Shown: positions 51,504-60,736, counted from the stretch's first letter. The stretch is 64,000 bases of DNA from a bacterium (GCA_030431455.1 JAUIJE010000005.1:310001-374000); one strand, 5' to 3'. The notes: generated by a model not told the origin, from the letters alone. Translations and numbers: made by a program.

Positions 51504-53594
51504 CTAGCTTTGCGCGGGCGGAACCGCCGCGGCTTCCATCTCGAGCAAGGTCTCAGGCGGACGTTGATAGTGGTCTTTTCGGCGCTTGGCGACCCACCAC
51601 AGCCCCGCCCCCGCGGCGCTGAGCGCCAACGCCCACACCATCTCGCCGGCCGCGCCGCCCTGGAGCACCAACATCACCGTCGACACCGCACAAAACACCG
51701 CCGCGAACCCGCCCACCCACATCACCGCGCCACGCCCCCACGGCCGGCCGGACAAGGCCCCGGCCGCGAGCAGGTAGCCACACGCGAAATAGACCGTGTG
51801 CTGGGTGGTCAACGCCTCGTCCCCGTCGGGGGGCTGCACGATCCAGTGCAGCAGGTGCGCGAGCACCATCAACCCGACGCCGAGTCCGGCGATGCGTTTC
51901 TCGACGGGGGAGCGCGGCCGGCGCAGGAAGTTCGGTCCGGCCAGCGCGATGAACCAGAACAGCAGCCCCAAGGCCCAGAACAGCGCATAGGGCATTTCGC
52001 CGACGACCATGTACGGGGTGGTCTCGGGGGCCACGATGGGCACGTCGACGATGTGCGCGGTGGTGGTGTAAAGACGCGACAGGTCGTGCACCCGGCCGCG
52101 GGCGTCGACCCAGCCCGACAGCCCGGTGTTGGCCGCGCGGGCCACCGGCCGGCCGGTCTCGGCGGCGCGCACCGCGTAGGCCATGAAGTGCTGGGGCGCG
52201 GCCGACGACACGCCGTACCAGGCATCGTTGGTCACGTTGAACATGATCTCCGCGCCCTGGTTGGCGAAGGCGCGCGAAATCTCGGGGAACAAGCCCTCGT
52301 AGCAGATGGTGGCCGCGACCTTGGTCTTGCGCCCCCCGAGCTCGACCTCGACGGGCACCAGCGAGGTGCCGGGGGTGTTGCGGCCGCCGGGCACCAGCTG
52401 CTGCACGATGGGCCCGAACGGCCAGGGCACATATTCACCGAACGGGACGAGGTGACTTTTGTCGAAACGCCCCTCGAGCTTGAGCCCGGGGCCGGTGACC
52501 AAGGCGGTGTTGTACAGGGCGGTGACCTCGTACTTGCCGGTCTTTTTGTCGCGCGCCCCCTCGTAGGCCGCGGCCCCGATGATGCCCGCCTTCGGCACCA
52601 GCCCCCGGTGGGGGCCGCGGTGGTCGACGACGCTGGTGTTGCGGAGGTTCTTGCTGCCGAGGCGCAGGGTGCCGGGGACGGCGGCCTCGGGCCACACCAC
52701 GACGTCGACATCGGCCTTGATCGCCTCCGCTTGCAGGGCGTGCAGACGCTCGGCGATGTGCTGCTTGTTGAACCGCTCTTTGTTCTTGATGCCTTGATCG
52801 ATGTTGCCCTGGAGCAGGCCCACCTTGATGGTGGCCACGACCTCGGGCTCGTCGGACAGCCGGTGCGCGCCCCAGGCGATGGTGATGAGGAGGCCGGCGC
52901 CGGCCAAGCCCACCGCCGCGGTGGGAAACGCAGAGCGCTTTTTGCGCACGAAGGCGAACACCTCCGCCAGCGCCACGTTGACGAGCAGGACCAGCACCAC
53001 CAGGCCGTGGACCCCGACCAACGACGCGCCCTGCAGCAACAATGGCACGGTCGCGAGCGCGGCCCCGTCGTTGCCCCACGGGAAACCGCCGAGGGGACCG
53101 ATGTTGCGGATGAACTCACCCCCGCCGAAGGCGAGGACAAAAAACACCCAGAACGGCACCCCGTAGTGCCGGTGCATGAGCTGAGACGCCCCGATGGTGG
53201 CGCCGAGGCCGGTGCCGATGGTGAAGCACAACAACTCCAGAAACAAAAACGAAAGCACGAGGGGGATGTGCCCAAACACGTGCATCGCGATGATCAGCCA
53301 GTACAGCACGACGGTGTACTTGGTCACCAAGAACAGGCAGGCGAGCCAGAACGTGCGCTTCACCGACGCGCCGCGGACCGCGATCAAAAACGGGACCCAA
53401 CCGACAAACACGAGCGCCCCGCTCAGCCCGGTGGGGTCGACCACCGTCTCGCCGAGCGGCTCGATGATCATCGGCTGCGCCACCGCGAGCAGCAGCGCGC
53501 CCAGCACCGTGAGCGCAATTTGGGCACGACCGGACAGGCCGTACCCTTCCTCGAGGGAACGCGGACCGGCGAGACGAGCGAGCAGTTCGTTCAT
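51504..53594 (-). CDS. lnt: Apolipoprotein N-acyltransferase
   Basis: A 696-residue integral membrane enzyme that puts the third acyl chain on lipoproteins. N-terminal membrane helices are followed by a CN-hydrolase domain with a catalytic triad visible as Glu in [11 protein letters not shown], Lys in [14 protein letters not shown] and Cys in [13 protein letters not shown]. coli Lnt has about 512 residues; the extra length is a C-terminal part of roughly 130 residues with several more hydrophobic helices ([34 protein letters not shown]). The start at 53594 is one of two nearby ATGs; a longer frame is not needed. Confidence 0.88.
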   Translation of the reverse strand: MNELLARLAGPRSLEEGYGLSGRAQIALTVLGALLLAVAQPMIIEPLGETVVDPTGLSGALVFVGWVPFLIAVRGASVKRTFWLACLFLVTKYTVVLYWLIIAMHVFGHIPLVLSFLFLELLCFTIGTGLGATIGASQLMHRHYGVPFWVFFVLAFGGGEFIRNIGPLGGFPWGNDGAALATVPLLLQGASLVGVHGLVVLVLLVNVALAEVFAFVRKKRSAFPTAAVGLAGAGLLITIAWGAHRLSDEPEVVATIKVGLLQGNIDQGIKNKERFNKQHIAERLHALQAEAIKADVDVVVWPEAAVPGTLRLGSKNLRNTSVVDHRGPHRGLVPKAGIIGAAAYEGARDKKTGKYEVTALYNTALVTGPGLKLEGRFDKSHLVPFGEYVPWPFGPIVQQLVPGGRNTPGTSLVPVEVELGGRKTKVAATICYEGLFPEISRAFANQGAEIMFNVTNDAWYGVSSAAPQHFMAYAVRAAETGRPVARAANTGLSGWVDARGRVHDLSRLYTTTAHIVDVPIVAPETTPYMVVGEMPYALFWALGLLFWFIALAGPNFLRRPRSPVEKRIAGLGVGLMVLAHLLHWIVQPPDGDEALTTQHTVYFACGYLLAAGALSGRPWGRGAVMWVGGFAAVFCAVSTVMLVLQGGAAGEMVWALALSAAGAGLWWVAKRRKDHYQRPPETLLEMEAAAVPPAQS

Positions 53595-53758
53595 GATGTT
53601 GCTGCGCCCCATAACGCGACCGGCGCCGAGATTGAACGCCGCGTGACCGGGCTCGTTTTGTGTGCGCCGAACCGCCTCACGCCGTGGCCGGGATTGACAC
53701 GAGGGGGCCTGAGGGCCTAACACCCCGTTCTGCCAACCTTTTCGAGGGGCTTGCCCGC

Positions 53759-54979
53759 ATGATCACCTGTCCCAACTGCGGCCGCGAAAACGCTGACAAT
53801 TTCAACTTTTGTCTCGACTGCGGCTACGACCTCAAATCCTACCGGGAGACGTTGGCCCCCGCCGCCCAGGATTTTGCCCCGCCCCCCGACGAGCCCGAAG
53901 AAAGCGCGTTCGCGACGTCGGCCCCGACCGAGTCGATGAGCGCCGACGAGGTCAACGCCGCCGCGGCCGCCACCGGCACCGACACCCCGGACCCGGTGAC
54001 CACCCCGCCGATGTCGAGCCCCACCCCGGCCCCCGCCCCCGCGGCCACCCCGGCCCCGGCCTCGGCCGCGACCCCGGCGCCCTCGTCGAGCGGCACCGCC
54101 ACCGCGACCCCCGCGGCCTCGGGGGGCACCGCCGCCGCCACCCCCGCGGCCGGCGGCGAAGACTGCCCGAGCTGCGGCTCGTTCGTCTCCTCGGGCCAAC
54201 GTTTCTGTGGCTCGTGTGGCTATCGCATGGACGGCAGCTCGCCCGCCCCCGCCGCGCCCAAGGCCGCGGCCCCCGCCGCGGGACGCACAATGTTCATGCA
54301 CGCCACCGACATCTCGGCGGCCAAGCCCAAGCAGAAGCAGTGCAAGCTGATCACCATCGATCAGTCGGGCCAGGAGGGCATGACCTATACCCTCAACTCC
54401 GGCGAAACCGTGTGCGGGCGGGTCAATGGCATTGTGCTGTTCTTCGACGACCCTTACGTCAGCCCCACCCACTGCCTGTTCACCTTCGCGGGGGACAAGC
54501 TCAAGATCGCGGACAAGGACAGCCTCAACGGGGTGTACATCCGCATCCCCGACGAGCGTGCCCTGACCGATGGTGACCACCTGCGCATCGGGCGGCAGCT
54601 GTTCCGCTACGAGACCCTGGCCGCGGCCAGCGACGAGGTCTCCCGCTCCGAGGGCGACGACGCCAAGATTTGGGGCAGCCCCAACCCCGGCGCGTTCGGC
54701 CGGTTGCTCCAGATTCTCGAGGACGGCCGCACCGGTGAGGTGCGTCTGCTCGCGGGCGAAAGCTGCAACCTGGGCCGGGAGCAAGGCGAGATCGTGTTCC
54801 CCACCGACGGGTTCATTTCCGGGCGCCACTGCAGCTTCTTCCACCAGGGCGGCAGCACCCGGATCAAAGACTTGGGCAGCTCCAACGGGACCTACGTCCG
54901 GGTGCGGGGCGAAGCCACCGTGGCCCACGGCGACTTTGTGCTCGTGGGCAACCAAATGCTCCGGGTAGAAATCCAGTAG
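53759..54979 (+). CDS. Zinc-ribbon protein with two FHA domains (paralogue)
   Basis: A 406-residue relative of the protein at 46.7 kb. It has two zinc ribbons (CPNCGRENADNFNFCLDC at 4-21 and CPSCGSFVSSGQRFCGSC), Ala/Pro/Thr-rich linkers, and two FHA-like folds (YTLNSGETVCGRVNGIVLFF, then SPTHCLFTF; and SCNLGREQGEIVFPTDGFIS, then GRHCSFF and LGSSNGTYVRV). It starts with an ATG near the lnt gene, divergently. The second fold keeps the Ser-Asn-Gly signature, so phosphopeptide binding is plausible. Next gene is the diadenylate cyclase, 27 bases later. Confidence 0.85.
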   Translation: MITCPNCGRENADNFNFCLDCGYDLKSYRETLAPAAQDFAPPPDEPEESAFATSAPTESMSADEVNAAAAATGTDTPDPVTTPPMSSPTPAPAPAATPAPASAATPAPSSSGTATATPAASGGTAAATPAAGGEDCPSCGSFVSSGQRFCGSCGYRMDGSSPAPAAPKAAAPAAGRTMFMHATDISAAKPKQKQCKLITIDQSGQEGMTYTLNSGETVCGRVNGIVLFFDDPYVSPTHCLFTFAGDKLKIADKDSLNGVYIRIPDERALTDGDHLRIGRQLFRYETLAAASDEVSRSEGDDAKIWGSPNPGAFGRLLQILEDGRTGEVRLLAGESCNLGREQGEIVFPTDGFISGRHCSFFHQGGSTRIKDLGSSNGTYVRVRGEATVAHGDFVLVGNQMLRVEIQ

Positions 54980-55006
54980 CATTCCCTCCACAGGAAAGGC
55001 CCCTGC

Positions 55007-56038
55007 GTGAACATTGAGCTGTCCGCCGCCCTCGTCGACGCCATCGCCAAGGTGGGCAAGATGGGCACCTGTGACCGGGTCCTCGTCATCGGCTGTGAAG
55101 AGCAGGAGCCGCTGCGCCCCCTCAAAAAGAAGCTCATCTACGCACACTCCCAACCGCACGTGGCCGCGGCCCTGGAGGCCGAGGGCTACGCGGTGGTGGT
55201 CTTGCCCGGGCTCACCGCCTCGCGCCTCGACCGCCTGAAGGCGGCCATCGTCGGCGCGGTCAGTTCGGGCCTGCTCGAAAAAGGCGAGAACGTCCTGTGC
55301 GCGATGTCCCGCGACGAGGGCGACGCGATCGACACCGTGATGCACCTGACCGCCTCCGAGGAGGCGCTCGAACACTCGAGCCTGGTGGTCGCCGACCTCG
55401 ACAGCTCGGTGCCGCCCCAGCTGCTCGAGGTGGTGGTCAACCTCGCCCTGCGCATCGGCCGCGAGGGCTACGAAGGCCGGCCCTTGGGCACCCTCATCGT
55501 CGTCGGGGACAGCACCGCGGTGATGGAGCGCAGCCACCCGCTGACCCTCAATCCCTTCCAGGGCTACTCCGAAGCCGAGCGCAACCTCTTCGATCCCCAC
55601 GTGCGCGACGCCCTGCGCACCTTCGCCACCCTCGACGGGGCGTTCGTGGTCCGTGACGACGGGGTGGTGTTGGCCGCGGGCCGGCACGTCCGGGTGGGCG
55701 ACGCGGTGCCCGAGATTCCCCTCGGGCTCGGTGCCCGCCACACCGCGGCCGCGTCGGTGAGCGCGGAGACGGACTGTGTGGCGGTGAGCGTGTCCCAATC
55801 GAGCGGCGAGGTCCGCGTGTTTCACAAAGGCGAGATCGTCCTCGAGATCGCCCCCGGGGGGCGCCGCGCGGGCGAAGCCGCCGCGCCCGCGCACGTGACC
55901 TTGCAAAAGCCCAGCAAGGCGCGCGCGCCGCGCAAGCCCAAAGAAAAAGACGACAAAGACCAGACCAAACCGAAGGGCAACCGGCGCAAGTCCGACGCGG
56001 CCACGAAAAAGCCGAAGCGCCGCCGCGCCAGCGACTAG
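55007..56038 (+). CDS. Diadenylate cyclase (DAC domain), DacZ-like layout
   Basis: A 343-residue protein predicted to make cyclic-di-AMP from two ATP. The C-terminal half is a DAC (DisA_N) domain with DGA (210-212, LDGAFVV) and RHT (244-246, GARHTAAASVSAETDCVAVSV). The N-terminal 190 residues (RVLVIGCEEQEPLRPLKKKL, AAIVGAVSSGLLEKGENVL) resemble the pyruvate-kinase-C-like domain found in archaeal DacZ and some bacterial cyclases. A basic Lys/Arg tail (about 300-343, KPKEKDDKDQ) follows. It is in an operon with the FHA protein. No phosphodiesterase is visible in the window. Confidence 0.82.
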   Translation: MNIELSAALVDAIAKVGKMGTCDRVLVIGCEEQEPLRPLKKKLIYAHSQPHVAAALEAEGYAVVVLPGLTASRLDRLKAAIVGAVSSGLLEKGENVLCAMSRDEGDAIDTVMHLTASEEALEHSSLVVADLDSSVPPQLLEVVVNLALRIGREGYEGRPLGTLIVVGDSTAVMERSHPLTLNPFQGYSEAERNLFDPHVRDALRTFATLDGAFVVRDDGVVLAAGRHVRVGDAVPEIPLGLGARHTAAASVSAETDCVAVSVSQSSGEVRVFHKGEIVLEIAPGGRRAGEAAAPAHVTLQKPSKARAPRKPKEKDDKDQTKPKGNRRKSDAATKKPKRRRASD

Positions 56039-56400
56039 TTTTTGAAGGGGGAGTTCCTCCCCCCCTCGGCCCTCACGCTTCGCAAGCTCAGCGAGTCGGG
56101 CCTACCCCCCGAGGCGTGGCCATTCCGAAGGAATGGCTTGAGCAACGCGAAGCGTTGCCGTGCTCCATGGGCCTCCGGCCCGTCGCGCCGCGGTTGCATC
56201 CTGCGGATGCAACCAGCTGAGGTTTTGGGATGCACTCTAGTGTCCACCGACGAGGCGGCCGGTCGGGCGCCTGTGTCTTGAAGGGTCGCCCACCGTTCGG
56301 CGTGCATGTGGCCCATTCCAGAGGAATGGCATGCGCAACGCGGAGCGTTGCCCCGCCTCGCCCACGTCGTGAAGCTGTGTCGTTGCTCCCAGCGGCGGCG
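56039..56400. repeat. Hairpin-rich intergenic region with tri-nucleotide loops
   Basis: 362 bases between two convergent genes, without a gene I can support. It carries a series of short perfect inverted repeats with three-base loops: GGGGGAG-TTC-CTCCCCC at 56047-56063, GCCATTCC-GAA-GGAATGGC at 56119-56137, GCAACGC-GAA-GCGTTGC at 56142-56158, GGGCC-TCC-GGCCC at 56169-56181, and GGTTGCATCC-TGC-GGATGCAACC at 56192-56214. Two of these recur with new loops: CCATTCC-AGA-GGAATGG at 56313-56329 and GCAACGC-GGA-GCGTTGC at 56335-56351. Possible roles are transcription end, RNA stability or a protein or RNA binding array. Confidence 0.85.
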
Positions 56401-57006
56401 CTAGGCGGGGCGCACGCGGCGCTCGATGTGGGCGCGGCGTTGGGTCCAAGCCATCACGTCGATGCGCATCTCGAGGATTTCCCAATAACGGCCATCGGCC
56501 CAGTGCCACCCGTAGTGGCCCGAGGGCACAAACCCGAGCCGGTCGTACAGCCGCCGGGCCGCATCGTTGAACTCGAACACCCCGAGCCGCACCTCGAACA
56601 ACTCGCGTTCGTAAAACGCGTGGTCGAGGACGTCGGCCATGGCCCAGGTCGCCACCCCGCGCCCCTTGGCCCCGGCCTCGCCGAGCTCGACGAAACACTC
56701 CGCCGACCGGGTGCGGGGGTCCATGTCCTTGAGCCCCACGTTGCCCACGTGCACGCCGTCGAGCTCGATGGCGAACGACAGCCGGCGGGGGTCGGACAAC
56801 AGCGCCGCGAGGTATCGGTCGGCCGCGCCCGCGTCGTACGGCAATGCCAATGCACAATCCGGGGTCGGCACCACCACGGTGAAACGAACCATGTCCAGCG
56901 TCGACATCCAGCGGCGGATGGCGGACCGGTCGGTGGCGTCGATGGGTCGCAGCCGCACATCGGCGGCGGGGGCGGTGGTGGCAGACCCGGATTGGAAGCT
57001 CGTCAC
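56401..57006 (-). CDS. GNAT acetyltransferase (RimJ/RimL type)
   Basis: A 201-residue N-acetyltransferase of the Acetyltransf_3 group: VRLRPIDATDRSAIRRWM, the strand FAIELDGVHVGNVGL, ECFVELGEAGAKGRGVATWAMADVL (acetyl-CoA loop, with AKGRGVA in the position of Q/RxxGxG/A), and a Phe-Asn-rich FNDAARRLYDRLGFVPSGHY. The acceptor (ribosomal protein, amino acid, antibiotic or other) is unknown. Confidence 0.85.
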   Translation of the reverse strand: MTSFQSGSATTAPAADVRLRPIDATDRSAIRRWMSTLDMVRFTVVVPTPDCALALPYDAGAADRYLAALLSDPRRLSFAIELDGVHVGNVGLKDMDPRTRSAECFVELGEAGAKGRGVATWAMADVLDHAFYERELFEVRLGVFEFNDAARRLYDRLGFVPSGHYGWHWADGRYWEILEMRIDVMAWTQRRAHIERRVRPA

Positions 57007-57082
57007 CCGGTCACGTTAGCGCTTTGGCCGCGGGGCAAAAGCCCCCTTGGCGGGACCCGCGGGCGGTCGCTACCATCGGCCG

Positions 57083-57532
57083 GTGCAGGACACGGGCTTG
57101 TTTTTAGACCGGCGCGGCCGGTGGTTTCACGACGGGCAGCACGTGCGCCACGAGCGGCTGTCGCGCCTGCTGCACCGCAGCATCGCCCGGGACGCGGCCG
57201 GCCGGCTGGTGGTCACCACCGGGCGGGACGTGATGCCGTTTGTCTGCGAGGACACCCCGCTGTTTGTGCGGTCGGTGCGGCCCGAGGGCGACGCGCTCGT
57301 GCTCGTCCTGTCCGACGAGCGCACCGAGCCGCTCACCGACCAGGTGGTGCACTTTTCCGACGATGACCGGCTGCGGGTCCTGGTGCACGGGGGCAGCCTG
57401 TGGGCGTTGGCCGAGCGGCCGGCCCACCAGGCGTTGCAGGCGCGGTTGCGGCTGGTGGGCGACGACCTGCGGCTCGATGTGGCCGGGGGCAGCCGGCCCG
57501 TGGAGCGCGGGCCGCCGCCTTTAACGTCCTGA
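57083..57532 (+). CDS. DUF1285-like protein
   Basis: A 149-residue protein resembling DUF1285: GLFLDRRGRWFHDGQHVRHERLSRLLHRSI, then LVVTTGRDVMPFVCEDTPLFV. The family has no settled function. The GTG at 57083 gives the N-terminus MQDTGLFLDRRGRWF; a frame 36 bases upstream is less convincing. It is divergent from the GNAT gene. Confidence 0.75.
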   Translation: MQDTGLFLDRRGRWFHDGQHVRHERLSRLLHRSIARDAAGRLVVTTGRDVMPFVCEDTPLFVRSVRPEGDALVLVLSDERTEPLTDQVVHFSDDDRLRVLVHGGSLWALAERPAHQALQARLRLVGDDLRLDVAGGSRPVERGPPPLTS

Positions 57533-57628
57533 AATATAAGGTATTTTGCCGGTGTCGCCGGGTGCCGCGGGCCGGTCCCGGGGGGCGGACAACGGGCGCG
57601 CCGGGGGCCGGTTGGATCCCGGTGACGG

Positions 57629-57657
57629 TTGACCCTTGCGTGAGGTGTCGATGATCA
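57629..57657 (+). promoter_or_regulatory. Possible sigma-70-type promoter of the 57.7 kb gene
   Basis: TTGACC at 57629-57634, a 17-base spacer, then TGATCA at 57652-57657, about 28 bases before the start codon at 57686. The -35 match is good, the -10 is only fair, and GC-rich lineages vary, so this is a tentative call. Confidence 0.35.
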
Positions 57658-57685
57658 TGACGTTCTTGGTTGGAGGTCTACCCGT

Positions 57686-58042
57686 ATGCCCGTGATCGCT
57701 TTGGTCGGAACGCTCGCCGCGGTTTTGTTTTCGCCCCTGCTCGCCAGCCGCGTGATGGGCAAAGGCGGCGGCCTGGGCAAAAGCGCGTTGGTCGCCCTGC
57801 TCAGTCTGGGCCTCGGCCAAATCATCGGCATGCTCGCCACCAAGCTCGGCCCCCTCGGGGGCGTGCTCGGCATCATGGGCTACCTCGCGGCCTGGTACCA
57901 AGTGGTGAAGGTCATCTACGGCACCGACATCGCCGAGACCATCGTGTTCATGTTTTGGCACATGTTCTTCCAGCTGCTCGGCTTGTCACTGATTTCCCTG
58001 GTCATCTCGGGCTACGGCGTCACCTGGCTCTGGGGGCTCTAG
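57686..58042 (+). CDS. Small polytopic membrane protein
   Basis: A 118-residue protein with about four hydrophobic segments (MPVIALVGTLAAVLFSPLLAS, ALVALLSLGLGQIIGMLATK, GGVLGIMGYLAAWYQVV, FMFWHMFFQLLGLSLISLVI). Glycine-rich turns separate them. No family recognised. TGGAGG lies just upstream of the ATG at 57686. Confidence 0.72.
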   Translation: MPVIALVGTLAAVLFSPLLASRVMGKGGGLGKSALVALLSLGLGQIIGMLATKLGPLGGVLGIMGYLAAWYQVVKVIYGTDIAETIVFMFWHMFFQLLGLSLISLVISGYGVTWLWGL

Positions 58043-58060
58043 ACCACGTCGACCACGGCC

Positions 58061-58128
58061 CGAGACCGGCTTCGCCGGTTTCGCGCCGGGTTGCTTCGCG
58101 TCCGCTGGGCCTGGCCTCACGGGAGGCC
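58061..58128. repeat. Second small hairpin cluster
   Basis: Two stem-loops between convergent genes: CGAGACCGGC-TTC-GCCGGTTTCG (10-bp stem, one G-T pair, 58061-58083) and GGCCTC-ACGG-GAGGCC (58113-58128). The three-base loop of the first resembles the 56 kb array. Terminator or REP-like use is possible. Confidence 0.6.
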
Positions 58129-58153
58129 GCTGCGTGCAGTGACATGCGGCCGC

Positions 58154-58936
58154 CTACTTTGATGCGCTCTTGAACGTCAGGGGCACCGACACGTCCACCG
58201 GGGCCCCCTCGGCGGCGGGAAAGTCCGCCTCCTCCACGGCCGTGCGCACACATTGGGCGACGCGGTCGTCCACATCCGCGGGCACCAACGTGACCTCCTG
58301 GGCCGCCCCCTGCTCGTCGATGCGCAGACCCAACGTGACCTCGGTGGCGGGCAGGGCCTTCTTTTGCATCGCCTCGACCAGACACTCCCGGGCCTGGCCG
58401 GCGAGGGCGTCCATGGCCTGGGTCAGCGCCGCGGTGTCGATCGCCCCCTCGACCACGGGCTGGGGCGCAGGCGGCGGCTCGTCCTGCAGCCACCACACGA
58501 GCACACCCCCGAGCACGAGCACCAACAGCGCGCCCCCGGACAGGAGCGCGGCCATGACCCGGCGCCGGGACCGATCCGGGGCCTCGTCCTCGTCGAGCAC
58601 GATGCCGAACGCGGCGCGCTCCTCCGGGGTGAGCTTCTCGATCGACACCCGGTGCAACGCTTGTTTGATCGCGACCTTGTCGAGCCCGAGCCCCTCGGCG
58701 GCCTGGCGCAACGAGTCGTGGTCGTGGGGGGGGTCGCCCGCGGGCAGGGGCTGGTCGTGTTCGGCGCAGAGGATGTCGAGGGCCCGGGCAAAGTCACCCG
58801 GGGCGAACGTCCCCGAAAACGACTGGCTGCGCTCGGCCGTCGGTGTCGCCGGCGGGGGCGTGGCCAAGGTCTGGCCACAGGCCCCGCAGAACTTCGCATC
58901 GTCGGGGAGCGCGGTTTGGCAGTGCGGGCAGTTCAC
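58154..58936 (-). CDS. Zinc-ribbon AgmX-like membrane protein
   Basis: A 260-residue protein: an N-terminal zinc ribbon (CPHCQTALPDDAKFCGAC), a helical middle with two charged repeats, one membrane helix (ALLSGGALLVLVLGGVLVWWL, about 131-151) and a periplasmic C-terminal domain with a cysteine pair (ARECLVEAMQ and AQCVRTAVEEADFPAAEG). The end fits AgmX/PglI-like (TonB-C-type) domains, as in the 40.9 kb protein, so this may be a second gliding/envelope-type coupler. Convergent with the small membrane gene. Confidence 0.78.
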   Translation of the reverse strand: MNCPHCQTALPDDAKFCGACGQTLATPPPATPTAERSQSFSGTFAPGDFARALDILCAEHDQPLPAGDPPHDHDSLRQAAEGLGLDKVAIKQALHRVSIEKLTPEERAAFGIVLDEDEAPDRSRRRVMAALLSGGALLVLVLGGVLVWWLQDEPPPAPQPVVEGAIDTAALTQAMDALAGQARECLVEAMQKKALPATEVTLGLRIDEQGAAQEVTLVPADVDDRVAQCVRTAVEEADFPAAEGAPVDVSVPLTFKSASK

Positions 58937-59022
58937 CCCGGGATGCTCACCCGGACGGTGTCGCCCCGCAAGCCCCGCCCGACGTGTGGACCCGGCCCGC
59001 GCGGGGGTCTAACGTCCTGCGG

Positions 59023-60681
59023 ATGAGCCCCGAATTGCCGATTCAGTTCACCCCGCTCGAAGACGGGGTTCGCCGCCTGCTCGGGGGCGGCATGCCCACG
59101 GTCGACCACACCCACCGGGTGTTCGCCAACACCGACCTCGCCATGAGCTCGATCAAGATGGTCGGCTTCGACATGGACTACACGCTGGCCATCTACAACA
59201 AAGGCCCGATGGAGCAGCTGCAGTACGACCTCACGGTCAAGCGGCTGGTCGAGCACATGGGCTACCCCACCGAGATCCAAGACCTGGTCTACGACCCGAC
59301 GTTCATCGTGCGGGGCCTGACCGTCGACAAACGCACCGGCACGCTGTTCAAGATGGACTCCCAAGGCCAGGTCACGCGCTGCTTCCGGGGCAAAGACCTC
59401 GTGCCCCCCGAGGAGTACGTCCCGTTCTACCGCAACGCGAGTTCACGCATCTCGTCGGAGGACTTCGCCTCGCTGGACACGCTGTTCGCCATGCCGGAGG
59501 CGTGTCTGTACGCCAACCTCGTCGAGCACTTCACGAAAAAACACAGCCGCGGCGAGAACGTCGACCCCCTCGCCCTCGCCCACGGCCACGAGACCGCCAA
59601 CCTTGGCTCGATCAACACCTGGAAGCTCTTCCACGACGTTCGCAAATCCATCGACGACATCCACCGGGACGGCAGCCTCAAGTCGATCATCATGGCCGAC
59701 CTGTCCCGTTACATTGTGGTCGACGAGGGCTTGCCCCTGACCCTGCACAAGCTGCGCAGCTCGGGCAAGCGGCTCTTTCTGCTGACCAACAGCTACTGGC
59801 AGTACACCAACGCGGTGATGAGCTACCTGCTCAACGAACACCTCCGCGAATACCCGAGCTGGCGCGGCTATTTCGACATCGTGATCGTGGGGGGCCGCAA
59901 GCCGGGGTTCTTCGCCGAGCGCGAACCCTTCCTCGAGGTCGACCAGCTGAGCGACAGCCCCCGCATCCACGGCGAGGTGAGCAGCGGGGTGTTCGACAAG
60001 ACCAAGGTCTACCAACACGGGAACATGGAGACGTTCGAACAGATGTGCGGGGCCTACGGGCCAGAAATCCTCTACGTGGGGGACCACATCTTCGGGGACA
60101 TCCTCCGCAGCAAGAAGGACAGCGGCTGGCGCACCTGCCACATCGTCGAGGAGCTCGAGGACGAGATCCGCTGCGTGCTCGAGGGCAAAGACACCGCCGC
60201 GCGGCTCGCGGTCATCGACGAGCAACGCCACAACACCGCGGATGCCATCGGCGAACACCGCGCCGTGCTCAGCCTGCTCGACCTCGCCTTGACCGAAGCC
60301 CCCATGCGCAAGCTGAGCGACGAGGAGGTCAAGGGGCTCGAGACCGCCCACCGCCGGCTCAAGAAGGAAATCGACGTGGCCAAGCGCGCGCTGCGCAAGC
60401 TCGACGACGACGTGCACGCGCTGCAGGACGAAATCGACATGACCTTCAACCCCTACTGGGGCCGGCTGCTCAAGACCCGCAACGAGCTGTCGCGCTTCGG
60501 CTCGCAAATCCGAAGCTATGCAGACACATACACGTCCCGGGTGTCGAACTTCCTGCAGTACAGCCCCATGCACCTGTACCGCGCGCCCCGCGACCTCATG
60601 ACCCACGACTACGTGCTCGCCGACTCCCGGGGGCTCACCAACGTGCGCCGGCCGGAAGAACCCGGGGACCTCAACCCCTAG
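59023..60681 (+). CDS. HAD-IG 5'-nucleotidase (cytosolic purine type)
   Basis: A 552-residue HAD phosphatase of the 5'-nucleotidase HAD-IG family. The nucleophile motif is FDMDYTLAIY (near 50), a further phosphate-site strand is RLFLLTNSYWQYTNAVM, and motif IV is LYVGDHIFGDILRSKKDSGW. The last 150 residues have a coiled coil (LKKEIDVAKRALRKLDDDVH) and the family ending with FSNFLQYSPMHLYRA-like text (SNFLQYSPMHLYRAPRDLM). It hydrolyses purine nucleoside monophosphates in animals; the bacterial substrate is unproven. Followed by a strong terminator. Confidence 0.85.
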   Translation: MSPELPIQFTPLEDGVRRLLGGGMPTVDHTHRVFANTDLAMSSIKMVGFDMDYTLAIYNKGPMEQLQYDLTVKRLVEHMGYPTEIQDLVYDPTFIVRGLTVDKRTGTLFKMDSQGQVTRCFRGKDLVPPEEYVPFYRNASSRISSEDFASLDTLFAMPEACLYANLVEHFTKKHSRGENVDPLALAHGHETANLGSINTWKLFHDVRKSIDDIHRDGSLKSIIMADLSRYIVVDEGLPLTLHKLRSSGKRLFLLTNSYWQYTNAVMSYLLNEHLREYPSWRGYFDIVIVGGRKPGFFAEREPFLEVDQLSDSPRIHGEVSSGVFDKTKVYQHGNMETFEQMCGAYGPEILYVGDHIFGDILRSKKDSGWRTCHIVEELEDEIRCVLEGKDTAARLAVIDEQRHNTADAIGEHRAVLSLLDLALTEAPMRKLSDEEVKGLETAHRRLKKEIDVAKRALRKLDDDVHALQDEIDMTFNPYWGRLLKTRNELSRFGSQIRSYADTYTSRVSNFLQYSPMHLYRAPRDLMTHDYVLADSRGLTNVRRPEEPGDLNP

Positions 60682-60736
60682 GCCCCGCGGCCCGCGCCCA
60701 CGATGAGCGCGCCCCGGCCAAAAACCCACACGACCC

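Noticed and set aside
51510-53720. 736-codon plus-strand open frame
   Set aside because: Antisense to lnt, with composition of a shadow frame and no motif. The lnt triad and helices on the other strand are decisive.
56230-57366. 378-codon plus-strand frame through the hairpin gap and GNAT gene
   Set aside because: It crosses the hairpin array and is antisense to the acetyltransferase, which has a clear acetyl-CoA motif on the minus strand.
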